From: Tetragenococcus muriaticus DSM 15685
Lineage (GTDB): Bacteria > Bacillota > Bacilli > Lactobacillales > Enterococcaceae
Assembly: GCF_000423785.1 (NCBI RefSeq)
Contig: NZ_AUIQ01000011.1
Coordinates: 1-51,390, forward strand
Reading direction: 5' to 3'
DNA length: 51,390 nt
Under the pieces are notes generated by a model. It made no database searches and was not told where the DNA came from. It saw only the letters and a program-made list of their open reading frames with translations. The position numbers were made by a program, and so were the translations under genes. This document shows positions 7,436-17,176 of the stretch, one piece after another (within the stretch, counting starts at the first letter, position 1; every line of letters begins with the position of its first letter).

Positions 7436-8185
7436 ATGAGTATACCGAGTTATGAGCCATTAAATACGTTAAAAAAAGTTGCTGATAATATTTGGATTGT
7501 AGATGGCAATAAGATAAAAATGAATGTTTTAGGATGGGGCATCCCATTTTCAACGAGAATGACGATTGTTAAATTAAGCGATCAAACACTATGGTGCCAT
7601 TCTCCTATAGAACCAAATGAAAAGCTATTACAAGAAATCGACCAGTTAGGAAAAGTAAAACATTTAGTTTCTCCTAATAAAATTCATTATGCTTATATTA
7701 AAGAATGGAAAAAGCGTTATCCCGATGCGATTGCGTGGGCCAGTCCTGGTGTAGACAAACGAGCGGAGTCGCAAAATATTAAGGTGAATTTTGATTATTA
7801 TTTAAAGGAAGGTGCTTCTTCTTATTGGCAAGACGAGTTGGAACAATTGATATTTAAAGGGAGTCGTGCGATTGAGGAAGTTGTCTTTTTTCATAAAAGA
7901 AGTCAGACTTTAATTTTAGCAGATTTAATTGAAAATTTTGAACCTAAAAAGACGACAAGTCATTTTTGGAAAAGTATACATAAATTTGCAGGCATTGCGG
8001 ATCCTAATGGAAAAACGCCGATTGATATGCGCATGACTTTTCTGGGAAGAAAAGAAATCGCACGAAAGTGTTATAAACAAATGTTGGAGTGGCAACCTGA
8101 AAAGATCATCCTTTCGCATGGCCGTTGGTATGATAAAAATGGAACGAAGGAGTTAAAACGAGCATTCCAATGGCTAGAAAAATGA
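7436..8185 (+). CDS. DUF4336-like metallo-hydrolase-fold protein
   Basis: The start chosen is ATG 7436, which has a GAGGAG ribosome binding site 7 bp upstream and gives 249 residues; an earlier ATG at 7355 lies before and inside the leader hairpin and is unlikely. The sequence matches the DUF4336 pattern known from bacteria, plants and fungi: YEPLNTLKKVADNIWIVDG at the N-terminus, then PFSTRMTIVKL, LWCHSPIEPN, LVSPNKIHY, AWASPGV, and an ILSHGRWYDKNG end. These resemble a degenerate metallo-beta-lactamase fold in which the usual HxHxDH is absent. The function is not established. It is a single gene between two terminators. Confidence 0.8.
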   Translation: MSIPSYEPLNTLKKVADNIWIVDGNKIKMNVLGWGIPFSTRMTIVKLSDQTLWCHSPIEPNEKLLQEIDQLGKVKHLVSPNKIHYAYIKEWKKRYPDAIAWASPGVDKRAESQNIKVNFDYYLKEGASSYWQDELEQLIFKGSRAIEEVVFFHKRSQTLILADLIENFEPKKTTSHFWKSIHKFAGIADPNGKTPIDMRMTFLGRKEIARKCYKQMLEWQPEKIILSHGRWYDKNGTKELKRAFQWLEK

Positions 8186-8225
8186 CTTATGAAAAAAACG
8201 TATAATATTTTCCTTCAAGCAATGA

Positions 8226-8261
8226 AAACTGTTCCTTAATAAAATAAGGAGCAGTTTTTTT
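8226..8261 (+). terminator. Rho-independent terminator
   Basis: AAACTGTTCCTT (8226-8237) pairs with AAGGAGCAGTTT (8246-8257, one wobble), followed by a T run. It closes the DUF4336-like gene. Confidence 0.8.
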
Positions 8262-8321
8262 ATCTAAAAAAAAGTAAATGAGCATTTTTTGCGTACTTAC
8301 TTTATGAAGGGAGAGATTTAA

Positions 8322-9311
8322 ATGAGGAAAAAATCGCATCAATTACAATGGTTACAGGTTCTCAATCAACGTTATTTTCTAACAGAAGAAGAGCGGGAAA
8401 CCTATCAAAAGTTACAACGAGGGTATGAGGGAGAAAAGAGGCTAGACCAAATGGTTGATGAATTTTTGGCTCCAGAAATAAAAAGCTTGGATGATTTAAC
8501 TTTACAATATAAAAATAGTGTTGTACAGATTGATAAGATCCTAATAGTGGGCCAAACGATTTGTTTAATGGATATGAAATATTATCAAGGAGATTATGTA
8601 TTTAAAAATAATACTTGGTATATTGGCAAAAAAATACTAACGAATAATATTTTTGAGCAAATACGAAGAGCAGCGAGAGTGCTGCAAAATATTTTAAATG
8701 ATAACCAAATAGAAATGACTGTCTATGGTGTTTTAGCATTTATGAATCCAAACGCAACAATAAATATTGTAGATGAAACTTATGAGACCGTCTTGATGTT
8801 TGATGAAATTCCTGGCTGGTTGTTAAAATTAACAGACAATGATAAGTCGGAAAAACAATCTGTTCAATCTGTTATACAATGCTACGAAATCGAACCTTAT
8901 CGAACAACTCGTACATTTGATATCGAAAAAATCGATCAATTACGCAAAGGAATTTGTTGTGCAAATTGTCATCATTATCATATGACAGAGCATAAATATA
9001 AAATAAGTTGTACTTGCGGATATTCTGAAGCAAAATTAATTGCTTATTCACGAACTATCTGTGAATTTGGTGTCCTTTTCCATAATCAAAATTTAAAATT
9101 TCCAGAACTTAGAAAGTTTTTCGGAGAAAATGTAAACGAACGTTTCTTAAAAGCCAACTTACAACAGAATTTTGTATTACAGAAAAGCCCTCATAGCAAG
9201 GCAGGTTATCTTAACAAAGGACTTTTGTTTGATTATTGGTTTGAAGACGAAAAAGAAAAATTTCAAAAAATACAAAAACGAAAAAATTGGAAAAGTGATA
9301 AATCGGACTAA
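8322..9311 (+). CDS. NERD (nuclease-related) domain protein with C-terminal zinc-ribbon-like motif
   Basis: The protein has 329 residues, starting at ATG 8322 after a GGGAGAG ribosome binding site. Residues about 30-140 fit the NERD domain: YEGEKRLDQ near the start, then VQIDKILIVGQTICLMDMK, whose Asp and DxK positions correspond to the D and ExK nuclease-like residues, and a later FEQIRRAARVL segment. Residues about 215-240 have CxxC-x-H pairs (CCANCHH, then CTCGYSE) that could bind zinc. NERD proteins are inferred to act on nucleic acid, but biochemical roles are poorly known. The gene stands alone, with the 41-bp hairpin array directly downstream. Confidence 0.8.
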   Translation: MRKKSHQLQWLQVLNQRYFLTEEERETYQKLQRGYEGEKRLDQMVDEFLAPEIKSLDDLTLQYKNSVVQIDKILIVGQTICLMDMKYYQGDYVFKNNTWYIGKKILTNNIFEQIRRAARVLQNILNDNQIEMTVYGVLAFMNPNATINIVDETYETVLMFDEIPGWLLKLTDNDKSEKQSVQSVIQCYEIEPYRTTRTFDIEKIDQLRKGICCANCHHYHMTEHKYKISCTCGYSEAKLIAYSRTICEFGVLFHNQNLKFPELRKFFGENVNERFLKANLQQNFVLQKSPHSKAGYLNKGLLFDYWFEDEKEKFQKIQKRKNWKSDKSD

Positions 9312-9333
9312 TTTGTGCTAAAATTGCTAGACC
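9312..9333. other. Short spacer before the hairpin array
   Basis: Twenty-two bases between the NERD gene stop and the first 41-bp unit. No separate terminator is seen, so the array itself may provide the 3' end of the NERD transcript. Confidence 0.4.
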
Positions 9334-9691
9334 TATGTCCTGAGATCCAATTCAGGACATAGATCGGATGGACTTATGTCCTGAAACCCAATTCAGGACA
9401 TAGATTGGGTGGACTTATGTCCTGAGATCCAATTCAGGACATAGATTGGATGGACTTATGTCCTGAGATCCAATTCAGGACATAGATTGGATGGACTTAT
9501 GTCCTGAGATCCAATTCAGGACATAGATCGGATAGACTTATGTCCTGAAACCCAATTCAGGACATAGATCGGATGGACTTATGTCCTGAGATCCAATTCA
9601 GGACATAGATTGGATGGACTTATGTCCTGGGATCCAATTCAGGACATAGATCGGATAGACTTATGTCCTGAAACCCAATTCAGGACATAAG
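9334..9691. repeat. Array of nine 41-bp tandem units, each a perfect hairpin
   Basis: Units start at 9334, 9375, 9416, 9457, 9498, 9539, 9580, 9621 and 9662, an exact 41-bp period. Each holds TATGTCCTGA, an 8-base loop (GATCCAAT or AACCCAAT) and TCAGGACATA, followed by a 13-base linker; in unit 8 the arm ends in GG. In units 2, 3, 4 and 7 the linker (ATTGGGT or ATTGGAT) is complementary to that unit's loop, so a second, mutually exclusive hairpin can form. Loop and linker types recur in three-unit order, pointing to block duplication. A related array lies at 16842-17099. Confidence 0.95.
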
Positions 9692-9802
9692 TTCGCTAAA
9701 CGATAATGATTAGTTTTAATGTTACAATAAAAGAACTTAATAAGTTGTCGTAACAAATTATGTTATAATTATGAAAAGGCATCCATAGAAAGGGGACTAT
9801 AA
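9692..9802 (+). promoter_or_regulatory. Promoter region of the flavoprotein-regulator operon
   Basis: TATAAT at 9764-9769 is a good -10 element about 33 bp before the GTG start at 9803. No good -35 lies at the right distance (TTGTCG is only 13 bp away), so the promoter may need an activator. AAAGGGGAC at 9790-9798 is the ribosome binding site. Confidence 0.5.
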
Positions 9803-11119
9803 GTGAAGGTATATATTATTGGAGCATCATTTGCCGGAGTAAGTTGTGCTATGCATGCAAGAAAACTTTATCCTGAAGCAGAAATTATAATTATTGAAAA
9901 AAATGGCATCGTAGGATTTTTGCCAGGCGGGTTATTACTACATTTGCAAGATAAATTTAAAAGTTTAGATGATGCTGTTTTCACCACAGAAGAACAATTA
10001 AACAAGCAACACATTGAGGTAAAATTATCAGAACCGTTGCTCGATTGTTCTCCAGATAAGCACGAAATTACTACAACAAAATCAACTTATCATTATGATA
10101 AGTTAGTCTTAGCCAATGGTTCCGAACAAAAATCGTTAAACATCGGTTTAGAAAATGATGATGAATGGGATCCTAGTTTTAAAAATTACGATTTATCACA
10201 TAAAATACTACCTAAAATTCAAAAGGCGCAAACCATTGCTATTATTGGCGCAGGCCAAGCAGGGATGGAAGCGGCAAGTACATTTGTTGATTTAAAAAAA
10301 GAAGTTCATCTTATTGAAGCAATGGACTATCCTTTGTTTAAATATTTTGATCCTAACTTTTTAAAGCCATTTCTAACAGATTTACAAAAAATACCTAATT
10401 TACAATTTTACTTTAATACGACAGTATCGGAAGTTACTGAAAATGGACACTACGAGATTTTTCTTGACGAACAAAAAATTACCAGTGATTACGTCTTAAC
10501 AACAGTCAATGTCCATCCGCAGTTAGCACAATTTGCTAAAAGATTTCAATTGCATAGTGACAATACGGTTCAAACAGATAATTATTTAGAGACTTCTGCT
10601 CAAGATGTTTTTGCTGTTGGTGATTTAATTCATAGTCCAATTAGAATAAGAGAGGAAGGAGCTTATCTACCACAGATTAATCATGCCATCCGTTCAGGAG
10701 TAGTTGCTGCAGAAAATTTGCAACAAACACGAATGAAATTTAAAGGGGGACTGCGTACGATTGGAACGAAAATTTTTGGTTGGTATCTTGCTAGTACTGG
10801 ATTAATTGAAGAGGAGGCGTTTGTATATTCCAATGAAATTGCAACAAAGTCTTTCACACAGTCGGTTTCATTAGTGGATGATACACCAGTTTTTTGTAAG
10901 GCTGTTTTTGAAAAGTCGTCGAAAAAGCTTTTAGGAATCCAGTTGTTATCTCAGGCCAATTGCTTAGAAAAAATTAATACCGCTGCTTTAGCTATTGAAA
11001 GCCAAGTAACGCTAACTGAATTAATGCAGAATGACTACTTTTTCCAACCGGAATTTACGAATCTAATGGAACCATTCAACCGAATAAATATGGAAAGCGG
11101 AGATCAGAATGCGTTTTGA
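9803..11119 (+). CDS. FAD-dependent pyridine nucleotide-disulfide oxidoreductase homologue lacking the redox Cys
   Basis: The protein has 438 residues from GTG 9803 (ribosome binding site AAAGGGGAC). Its architecture is that of NADH peroxidase, NADH oxidase and CoA-disulfide reductases: N-terminal FAD site (IIGASFAG, Glu32), central NAD(P) site (IAIIGAGQAGMEAAST), second FAD motif (DVFAVGDLI) and the C-terminal dimer domain ending NDYFFQPEF. By direct alignment with enterococcal NADH peroxidase, His10 is Phe and the redox-active Ser41-Cys42 is Pro-Gly (FLPGG). It therefore cannot use the cysteine-sulfenate chemistry of that family. It overlaps the regulator gene by 11 bp and precedes glycerol genes whose GlpO makes peroxide. 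A sensor, a flavin reductase or another activity is possible. Confidence 0.88.
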   Translation: MKVYIIGASFAGVSCAMHARKLYPEAEIIIIEKNGIVGFLPGGLLLHLQDKFKSLDDAVFTTEEQLNKQHIEVKLSEPLLDCSPDKHEITTTKSTYHYDKLVLANGSEQKSLNIGLENDDEWDPSFKNYDLSHKILPKIQKAQTIAIIGAGQAGMEAASTFVDLKKEVHLIEAMDYPLFKYFDPNFLKPFLTDLQKIPNLQFYFNTTVSEVTENGHYEIFLDEQKITSDYVLTTVNVHPQLAQFAKRFQLHSDNTVQTDNYLETSAQDVFAVGDLIHSPIRIREEGAYLPQINHAIRSGVVAAENLQQTRMKFKGGLRTIGTKIFGWYLASTGLIEEEAFVYSNEIATKSFTQSVSLVDDTPVFCKAVFEKSSKKLLGIQLLSQANCLEKINTAALAIESQVTLTELMQNDYFFQPEFTNLMEPFNRINMESGDQNAF

Positions 11120-12548
11120 AGCGTTACTAGAAAAAAAAGAAGCTAAACAAATCCATTTAATAAAACAATTGATTATTGCTGGCGGAAAGATGAATATTCG
11201 TGACGTACGAGAATTGTTAGGTTTGTCAAAAAAGTCGACGGATCATTATATTGATGAGTTAATTGAAGCATTTAAACATTTTGGGGATAGGTGTCAGATT
11301 ACTTACGATGGCGCTGAAGTAACATTTGCTAAAGCGCATGATTTTTCCTTAGAAGAAGCTGAACGGAGTTTTTATTTAAGTTCATCCAAGTACCAGATTT
11401 TGATGTATTTATTGGAAGAACAAGAGATTAACCCTGTTCGTTTAACGCAAGAATTAAAAATCAGTGAATCTTCTTTGTCTCGTAAAATCAAGGATTTGAA
11501 TAAAATATTGAATGAGTTTGGTTTGCGCATTTGGCAAGGAAAAATGATAGGTGAGGAAAGTCAGATTCGTTATTTTTATTTTCAACTGCTTTGGTATTTA
11601 GGGCAAGGATACGAACAAAGTTCACCAAGAGAAGTTCATGTGATCGAGAGTTTACAAAGAGGATTAAATTTAGACTTTATGTCAGAAGCCAAGAAACGGA
11701 TTCTTTTATGGTTGCGAGTTACTAAAAAAAGAATCACAGTACCTGCTCCTCAATATGAACAGTTTAAAGCAAAATTTGAGCCTTATAAAAAGGATCCGTT
11801 GTATTTAAAACTGGTACCGATTATTCGTCGCTCCTTTAGTTTTTATGCTGTAGAAATTAAAGAAGAAGAAGCGATGTTACACTTCGTATTTTTAGCCGGA
11901 ATGTCGATTCTTTCGCAAGAAGATTTTCATGCTTATTCATTACAACGCTCACGTTTAACACCAACCGCTTGGTGTGACACTGTTATTTTAGAGAAAATTT
12001 TGCGGATGTATGACCCTAATAGTATTCGTAAGGAACTCGAAGCCACTTGTTATTATTATTTGTCGCAAATCCATCTCCGTCTGTATTTCTTTACTGGGGA
12101 TGTGGAAACGTATGATCGAGAAAATATTTGGCAACAAGAAGAAACACTATCTACACATAATATACGGGGGTATTCTGAACAACTACTGAAAATTGCGTGT
12201 GAGAATTTACAGATGAGTCCTCATGATGAAGAAAACAGTTTGCTGGCGATGACGGCTATTAAGTATCTAAGTGTACTTACTATTATTGACGTTAGAGTCA
12301 GCCGAGAAGTTCATGTTGGAATTGCTTTGCAAATTGATCCTCTTTTTACAGAAGCAGCTACTAATATGTTAATGTTGCAACTTAAAAGTTTAAACGGCGT
12401 AGTGGTTGAATCCTTTGATGAAAGCAAAACGTATGATTTAGTGATTACAAATACCTCAATTGATGTAAATGCGACTATTTATCGTATAACTGAGTTAGGA
12501 TCGGCTTATGATTTGCAGGAAATAAAAAAAATAGTTCGTCATGTTTGA
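11109..12548 (+). CDS. Mga/AtxA-like transcriptional regulator with PRD-type domains
   Basis: The protein has 479 residues. The N-terminus has two helix-turn-helix regions (MNIRDVRELLGLSKKSTDHY near 30-50, and VRLTQELKISESSLSRKIKD near 113-132) as in Mga-family virulence and sugar regulators. The middle is helical and matches PRD-like domains that PTS proteins phosphorylate in relatives. The C-terminus (KTYDLVITNT near 445) resembles a EIIB fold. The ATG at 11109 overlaps the flavoprotein gene, so the two are translationally coupled. The gene directly precedes the glpK operon on the same strand, so control of glycerol use is a reasonable guess but unproven. Confidence 0.82.
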   Translation: MRFEALLEKKEAKQIHLIKQLIIAGGKMNIRDVRELLGLSKKSTDHYIDELIEAFKHFGDRCQITYDGAEVTFAKAHDFSLEEAERSFYLSSSKYQILMYLLEEQEINPVRLTQELKISESSLSRKIKDLNKILNEFGLRIWQGKMIGEESQIRYFYFQLLWYLGQGYEQSSPREVHVIESLQRGLNLDFMSEAKKRILLWLRVTKKRITVPAPQYEQFKAKFEPYKKDPLYLKLVPIIRRSFSFYAVEIKEEEAMLHFVFLAGMSILSQEDFHAYSLQRSRLTPTAWCDTVILEKILRMYDPNSIRKELEATCYYYLSQIHLRLYFFTGDVETYDRENIWQQEETLSTHNIRGYSEQLLKIACENLQMSPHDEENSLLAMTAIKYLSVLTIIDVRVSREVHVGIALQIDPLFTEAATNMLMLQLKSLNGVVVESFDESKTYDLVITNTSIDVNATIYRITELGSAYDLQEIKKIVRHV

Positions 12549-12646
12549 TAAAGTGTTGCCAGCATAAGATTTTGTCAAAAATTCCCAAAATCTATGAAAA
12601 TTTGGAAAAATAAATGGGCTGGAACACGTTAATATAAGAATTGTAA

Positions 12647-12673
12647 AGAAAACGTATACAAAAAGCGTATACA
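12647..12673 (+). promoter_or_regulatory. Two tandem cre-like sites upstream of glpK
   Basis: AGAAAACGTATACA (12647-12660) and AAAAAGCGTATACA (12660-12673) match the catabolite-responsive consensus TGNAARCGNWWWCA at 13 and 12 of 14 positions. They share the direct repeat CGTATACA, 13 bp apart. CcpA control of glycerol kinase is established in related Gram-positive bacteria. The repeats could instead bind the upstream Mga-like regulator. The core promoter around them is not clear. Confidence 0.55.
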
Positions 12674-12676
12674 TAA

Positions 12677-14218
<1,542 letters not shown>

Positions 14219-14223
14219 TTGAA

Positions 14224-16029
14224 ATGGTTTTTTCATACAAGACAAGAAATGAAGAAATACGAAAAGTCCAAGATGAAGAAATGGATTTACTTGTAATTGG
14301 AGGAGGAATTACCGGAGCCGGCGTTGCTGTTCAAGCCGCCGCTTCCGGGATGAAAACGGCATTAGTTGAAATGCAGGACTTTGCAGAAGGAACATCTTCT
14401 CGTTCAACAAAATTAGTTCATGGTGGCATTCGCTATTTGAAAACATTTGATGTTGAAGTTGTGGCTGATACAGTACAAGAACGGGCAAATGTCCAACATA
14501 TTGCTCCTCATATTCCCAAGCCTGATCCGATGTTATTGCCAATTTATGACGAAGCAGGTGCAACATTCAATATGTTCTCAGCTAAAATTGCAATGGATCT
14601 CTATGATCGCTTAGCTGGCGTTACCGGGAAATACGCTAATTATACAATAGACAAATCAGAAGTACTTGAAAGAGAACCACAATTAGAAAAAGAAGGATTA
14701 CAAGGTGGCGGCGTTTATCTTGATTTCCGTAATAATGATTCTCGGCTAGTGATCGAAAACATTAAAAAAGCGCATGAAGATGGCGCATATATGTTAAACA
14801 AAGTCAAAGTGAACAAAATTACTCACGATCAGGATGGCAAAGTTAATGGGGCTGACGTTGAAGATTTAGTAACGGGAGAAACCTTCCATATTAAAGCCAA
14901 AGTGGTTATTAACACGTCAGGGCCTTGGACAGATGAAGTACGTGAACTAGATAAAAATGATAATTTATCTGATAAAATGCGTCCGACTAAAGGTGTTCAT
15001 TTAGTCGTAGATAAAGAAAAGCTCAACGTACCACAACCAACCTATTTTGATACAGGTGAAAATGATGGTCGTATGATTTTTGTGATTCCTCGAGAAAATA
15101 AAACATATTTTGGTACCACAGATACTGACTATCATGGGGATTTTAACCACCCAACAGTCACTCAAGAGGATGTAGATTACCTACTACGAATCGTCAACCG
15201 CCGCTATCCAGATGCTGCGATCGGTTTAGATGATATCGAATCTAGTTGGGCTGGATTGCGTCCTTTAATTGCCAAAAATGGTGGTTCAGATTATAACGGT
15301 GGCGGTAATGATAAACTTTCCGATGAAAGCTTTAATAATGTAGTCAATACCACAAAGAAATATTTAGAAGATGCCGCTAAAAGAGGCGAAGTTGAAAAAG
15401 CCATCAAAGAAGCAGATAGTGAACAAGACGATGGTGAAGTAGACCCCTCTCAAGTTTCACGAGGAAGCAGCTTAGAAGAAGCAAGTGATGGTTTAATGAC
15501 ACTATCTGGAGGAAAGATTACAGATTATCGCTTGATGGCTGTCGGTGCTTTAAGAAAAATTCAAGAAAAGTTAGACGATCATTTTGATTTAATTGATTCC
15601 AAAGAATATCCTGTTTCTGGTGGAGATATTGATCCAGAAAATGTTGATGAAGAATTGGAAAAATTAGCAAAACAGGCTCAAGAAAAAGGATTAAGTGAAA
15701 AAGATGCTTTTTATTTAGCAGACCTTTATGGTTCAAACTTACCAACCGTATTGACGTATGATGAACCCATTCAGGGATTAAATCAGAGAGACAGCTTATC
15801 ATTGAATTATGCGTTAAATGAAGAGCTAGTTTTGACTCCAGTAGATTATCTCATGCGCCGAACGAACTTTATCTTATTTATGCGAGATGAGTTAGATAAT
15901 GTAAAACAACCTGTAATAGATAAGATGGCTGACTTTTATCAATGGACGAAAGAAGAAAAAGAGCGTTATATAAAAGAACTAGAAGATGTATTGGCAGAAT
16001 CAGGGTTGCAAGAACTAAAGGGGGATTAA
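14224..16029 (+). CDS. glpO: Alpha-glycerophosphate oxidase
   Basis: The protein has 601 residues. It oxidises glycerol-3-phosphate to dihydroxyacetone phosphate with O2, giving H2O2. The N-terminal FAD site is LLVIGGGITGAGVAVQAA, followed by SSRSTKLVHGGIRYLK with the conserved active-site His. A low-complexity acidic insert (about residues 355-420, KNGGSDYNGG to SQVSRGSSLEE) is the feature that separates the oxidases of enterococci and streptococci from the shorter quinone-linked GlpD. The C-terminal domain holds MRRTNFILF. ATG 14224 lies right after the glpK stop, with AAGAAGGA as ribosome binding site. It is the middle gene of glpK-glpO-glpF. Confidence 0.97.
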   Translation: MVFSYKTRNEEIRKVQDEEMDLLVIGGGITGAGVAVQAAASGMKTALVEMQDFAEGTSSRSTKLVHGGIRYLKTFDVEVVADTVQERANVQHIAPHIPKPDPMLLPIYDEAGATFNMFSAKIAMDLYDRLAGVTGKYANYTIDKSEVLEREPQLEKEGLQGGGVYLDFRNNDSRLVIENIKKAHEDGAYMLNKVKVNKITHDQDGKVNGADVEDLVTGETFHIKAKVVINTSGPWTDEVRELDKNDNLSDKMRPTKGVHLVVDKEKLNVPQPTYFDTGENDGRMIFVIPRENKTYFGTTDTDYHGDFNHPTVTQEDVDYLLRIVNRRYPDAAIGLDDIESSWAGLRPLIAKNGGSDYNGGGNDKLSDESFNNVVNTTKKYLEDAAKRGEVEKAIKEADSEQDDGEVDPSQVSRGSSLEEASDGLMTLSGGKITDYRLMAVGALRKIQEKLDDHFDLIDSKEYPVSGGDIDPENVDEELEKLAKQAQEKGLSEKDAFYLADLYGSNLPTVLTYDEPIQGLNQRDSLSLNYALNEELVLTPVDYLMRRTNFILFMRDELDNVKQPVIDKMADFYQWTKEEKERYIKELEDVLAESGLQELKGD

Positions 16030-16032
16030 CAC

Positions 16033-16749
16033 GTGAGTGACAATTTACAAATCTTTAGTGAGTTTTTAGGAACAGCTATCTTAGTTTTATTAGGTGACGG
16101 AGTAGTTGCTGGAGTAAATTTGAAAAAAAGTAAGGCAGAAGGCGCTGGTTGGATTGCTATAACGGTAGGTTGGGGCATGGGGCTAGCGATGGCCGTATAC
16201 ATTGCCGGTTTTATGGGACCAGCTCATATCAATCCAGCTGTAACACTTGCTTTTGCAGCTATGGGTGACTTTTCTGTCGGACTTGTTGTGCCATTTATTA
16301 TTGCACAAATATTAGGTGGGATTGTTGGAGCAACAATTGTTTGGTTAGCTTACATGCCGTTATGGAGCGAAACAGACGATGCAGATGGCATTTTAGCTTC
16401 GTTTGCTACTGCGCCTGCTGTACGTCATTTCACCGCTAATATGGTTACCGAAATTATTGGTACCTTTGTTTTGGTGCTAGGTTTACTCAGTTTAGGCGAA
16501 AATGATCTTTCTGATGGATTTAATCCTCTTCTTATAGGTATCTTAGTTCTTTCCATTGGGCTATCACTTGGTGGTCCTACAGGTTATGCGATCAATCCAG
16601 CGCGTGACTTAGGACCAAGAATTGCTCACCAAATTTTACCAATTGCAAATAAGGGCTCTTCCGATTGGGGCTATTCCTGGGTTCCTATCGTCGGTCCAAT
16701 CATTGGTGGATTATTAGCAGCAGGGTTATTTACGATCATTCCATTTTAA
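16033..16749 (+). CDS. glpF: Glycerol uptake facilitator
   Basis: The protein has 238 residues of the aquaglyceroporin/MIP family, with six predicted membrane spans and two half-helices. Both pore motifs are present: NPAVT (about residues 69-73) and NPARD (about 194-198), and the Asp after the second NPAR is typical of glycerol-conducting members. GTG 16033 is chosen because AAAGGGGG lies 10 bp upstream; it is 3 bp after the glpO stop. Facilitated glycerol entry feeds GlpK, completing the operon, which ends at the terminator just downstream. Confidence 0.97.
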   Translation: MSDNLQIFSEFLGTAILVLLGDGVVAGVNLKKSKAEGAGWIAITVGWGMGLAMAVYIAGFMGPAHINPAVTLAFAAMGDFSVGLVVPFIIAQILGGIVGATIVWLAYMPLWSETDDADGILASFATAPAVRHFTANMVTEIIGTFVLVLGLLSLGENDLSDGFNPLLIGILVLSIGLSLGGPTGYAINPARDLGPRIAHQILPIANKGSSDWGYSWVPIVGPIIGGLLAAGLFTIIPF

Positions 16750-16757
16750 ATAAAAGT

Positions 16758-16805
16758 AATCCTCTATCTAAGACTCTTTAATGTCCTAGATGGAGGATTT
16801 TTTTT
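16758..16805 (+). terminator. Terminator of the glpKOF operon
   Basis: AATCCTCTATCTA (16758-16770) pairs with TAGATGGAGGATT (16787-16799) with one wobble, followed by a run of T. Confidence 0.9.
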
Positions 16806-16841
16806 AGGAAAAACTAACTAAAAGGGTTTTAAGCCGTAAGT

Positions 16842-17099
16842 TATGTCCTGAAATTAGATTCAGGACATAGATCCAACAAAGTTATGTCCTGAGCACAATT
16901 TCAGGACATAGAATTAGCCAACTTATGTCCTGAAAGGGGATATAGCACATAGGTTTCGCCGACTTATGTGCTAAAAATCGATCTCAGGACATAAGTCGAG
17001 TCAAGTTATGTCCTGAGCGCAATTTCAGGACATAGAATTAGCCAACTTATGTCCTGAAAGCAAACTCAGGACATAGGTCTGTTAAAGTTATGGTCTAGT
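16842..17099. repeat. Second array of 41-bp tandem hairpin units
   Basis: Units start at 16842, 16883, 16924, 16965, 17007, 17048 and 17089 (one 42-bp step). Most hold TATGTCCTGA, about 8 bases and TCAGGACATA, the same arms as the array at 9334-9691, with different loops and linkers. Units 3 and 4 have exchanged inner arms (TAGCACATA and TATGTGCTA), which pair with each other while their outer arms also pair, forming one long nested hairpin. The last unit (TATGGTCTAG) is degenerate. It lies between the convergent glpF and tetR genes. Confidence 0.92.
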
Positions 17100-17176
17100 G
17101 GTGCATAGTTTGGAAATAAAATCAAAGTTTCAACACAACAGTGGCTTTCAAACAAAAAGAATCATAAAAGAGATGA

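Noticed and set aside
9334-9691. Second CRISPR array
   Set aside because: The 41-bp units are near-identical throughout, including the would-be spacers, and each is a hairpin; there are no unique spacers.
9803-11119. NADH peroxidase (npr) or NADH oxidase (nox) as product name
   Set aside because: The essential Cys42 and His10 are absent, so those activities cannot be assumed.
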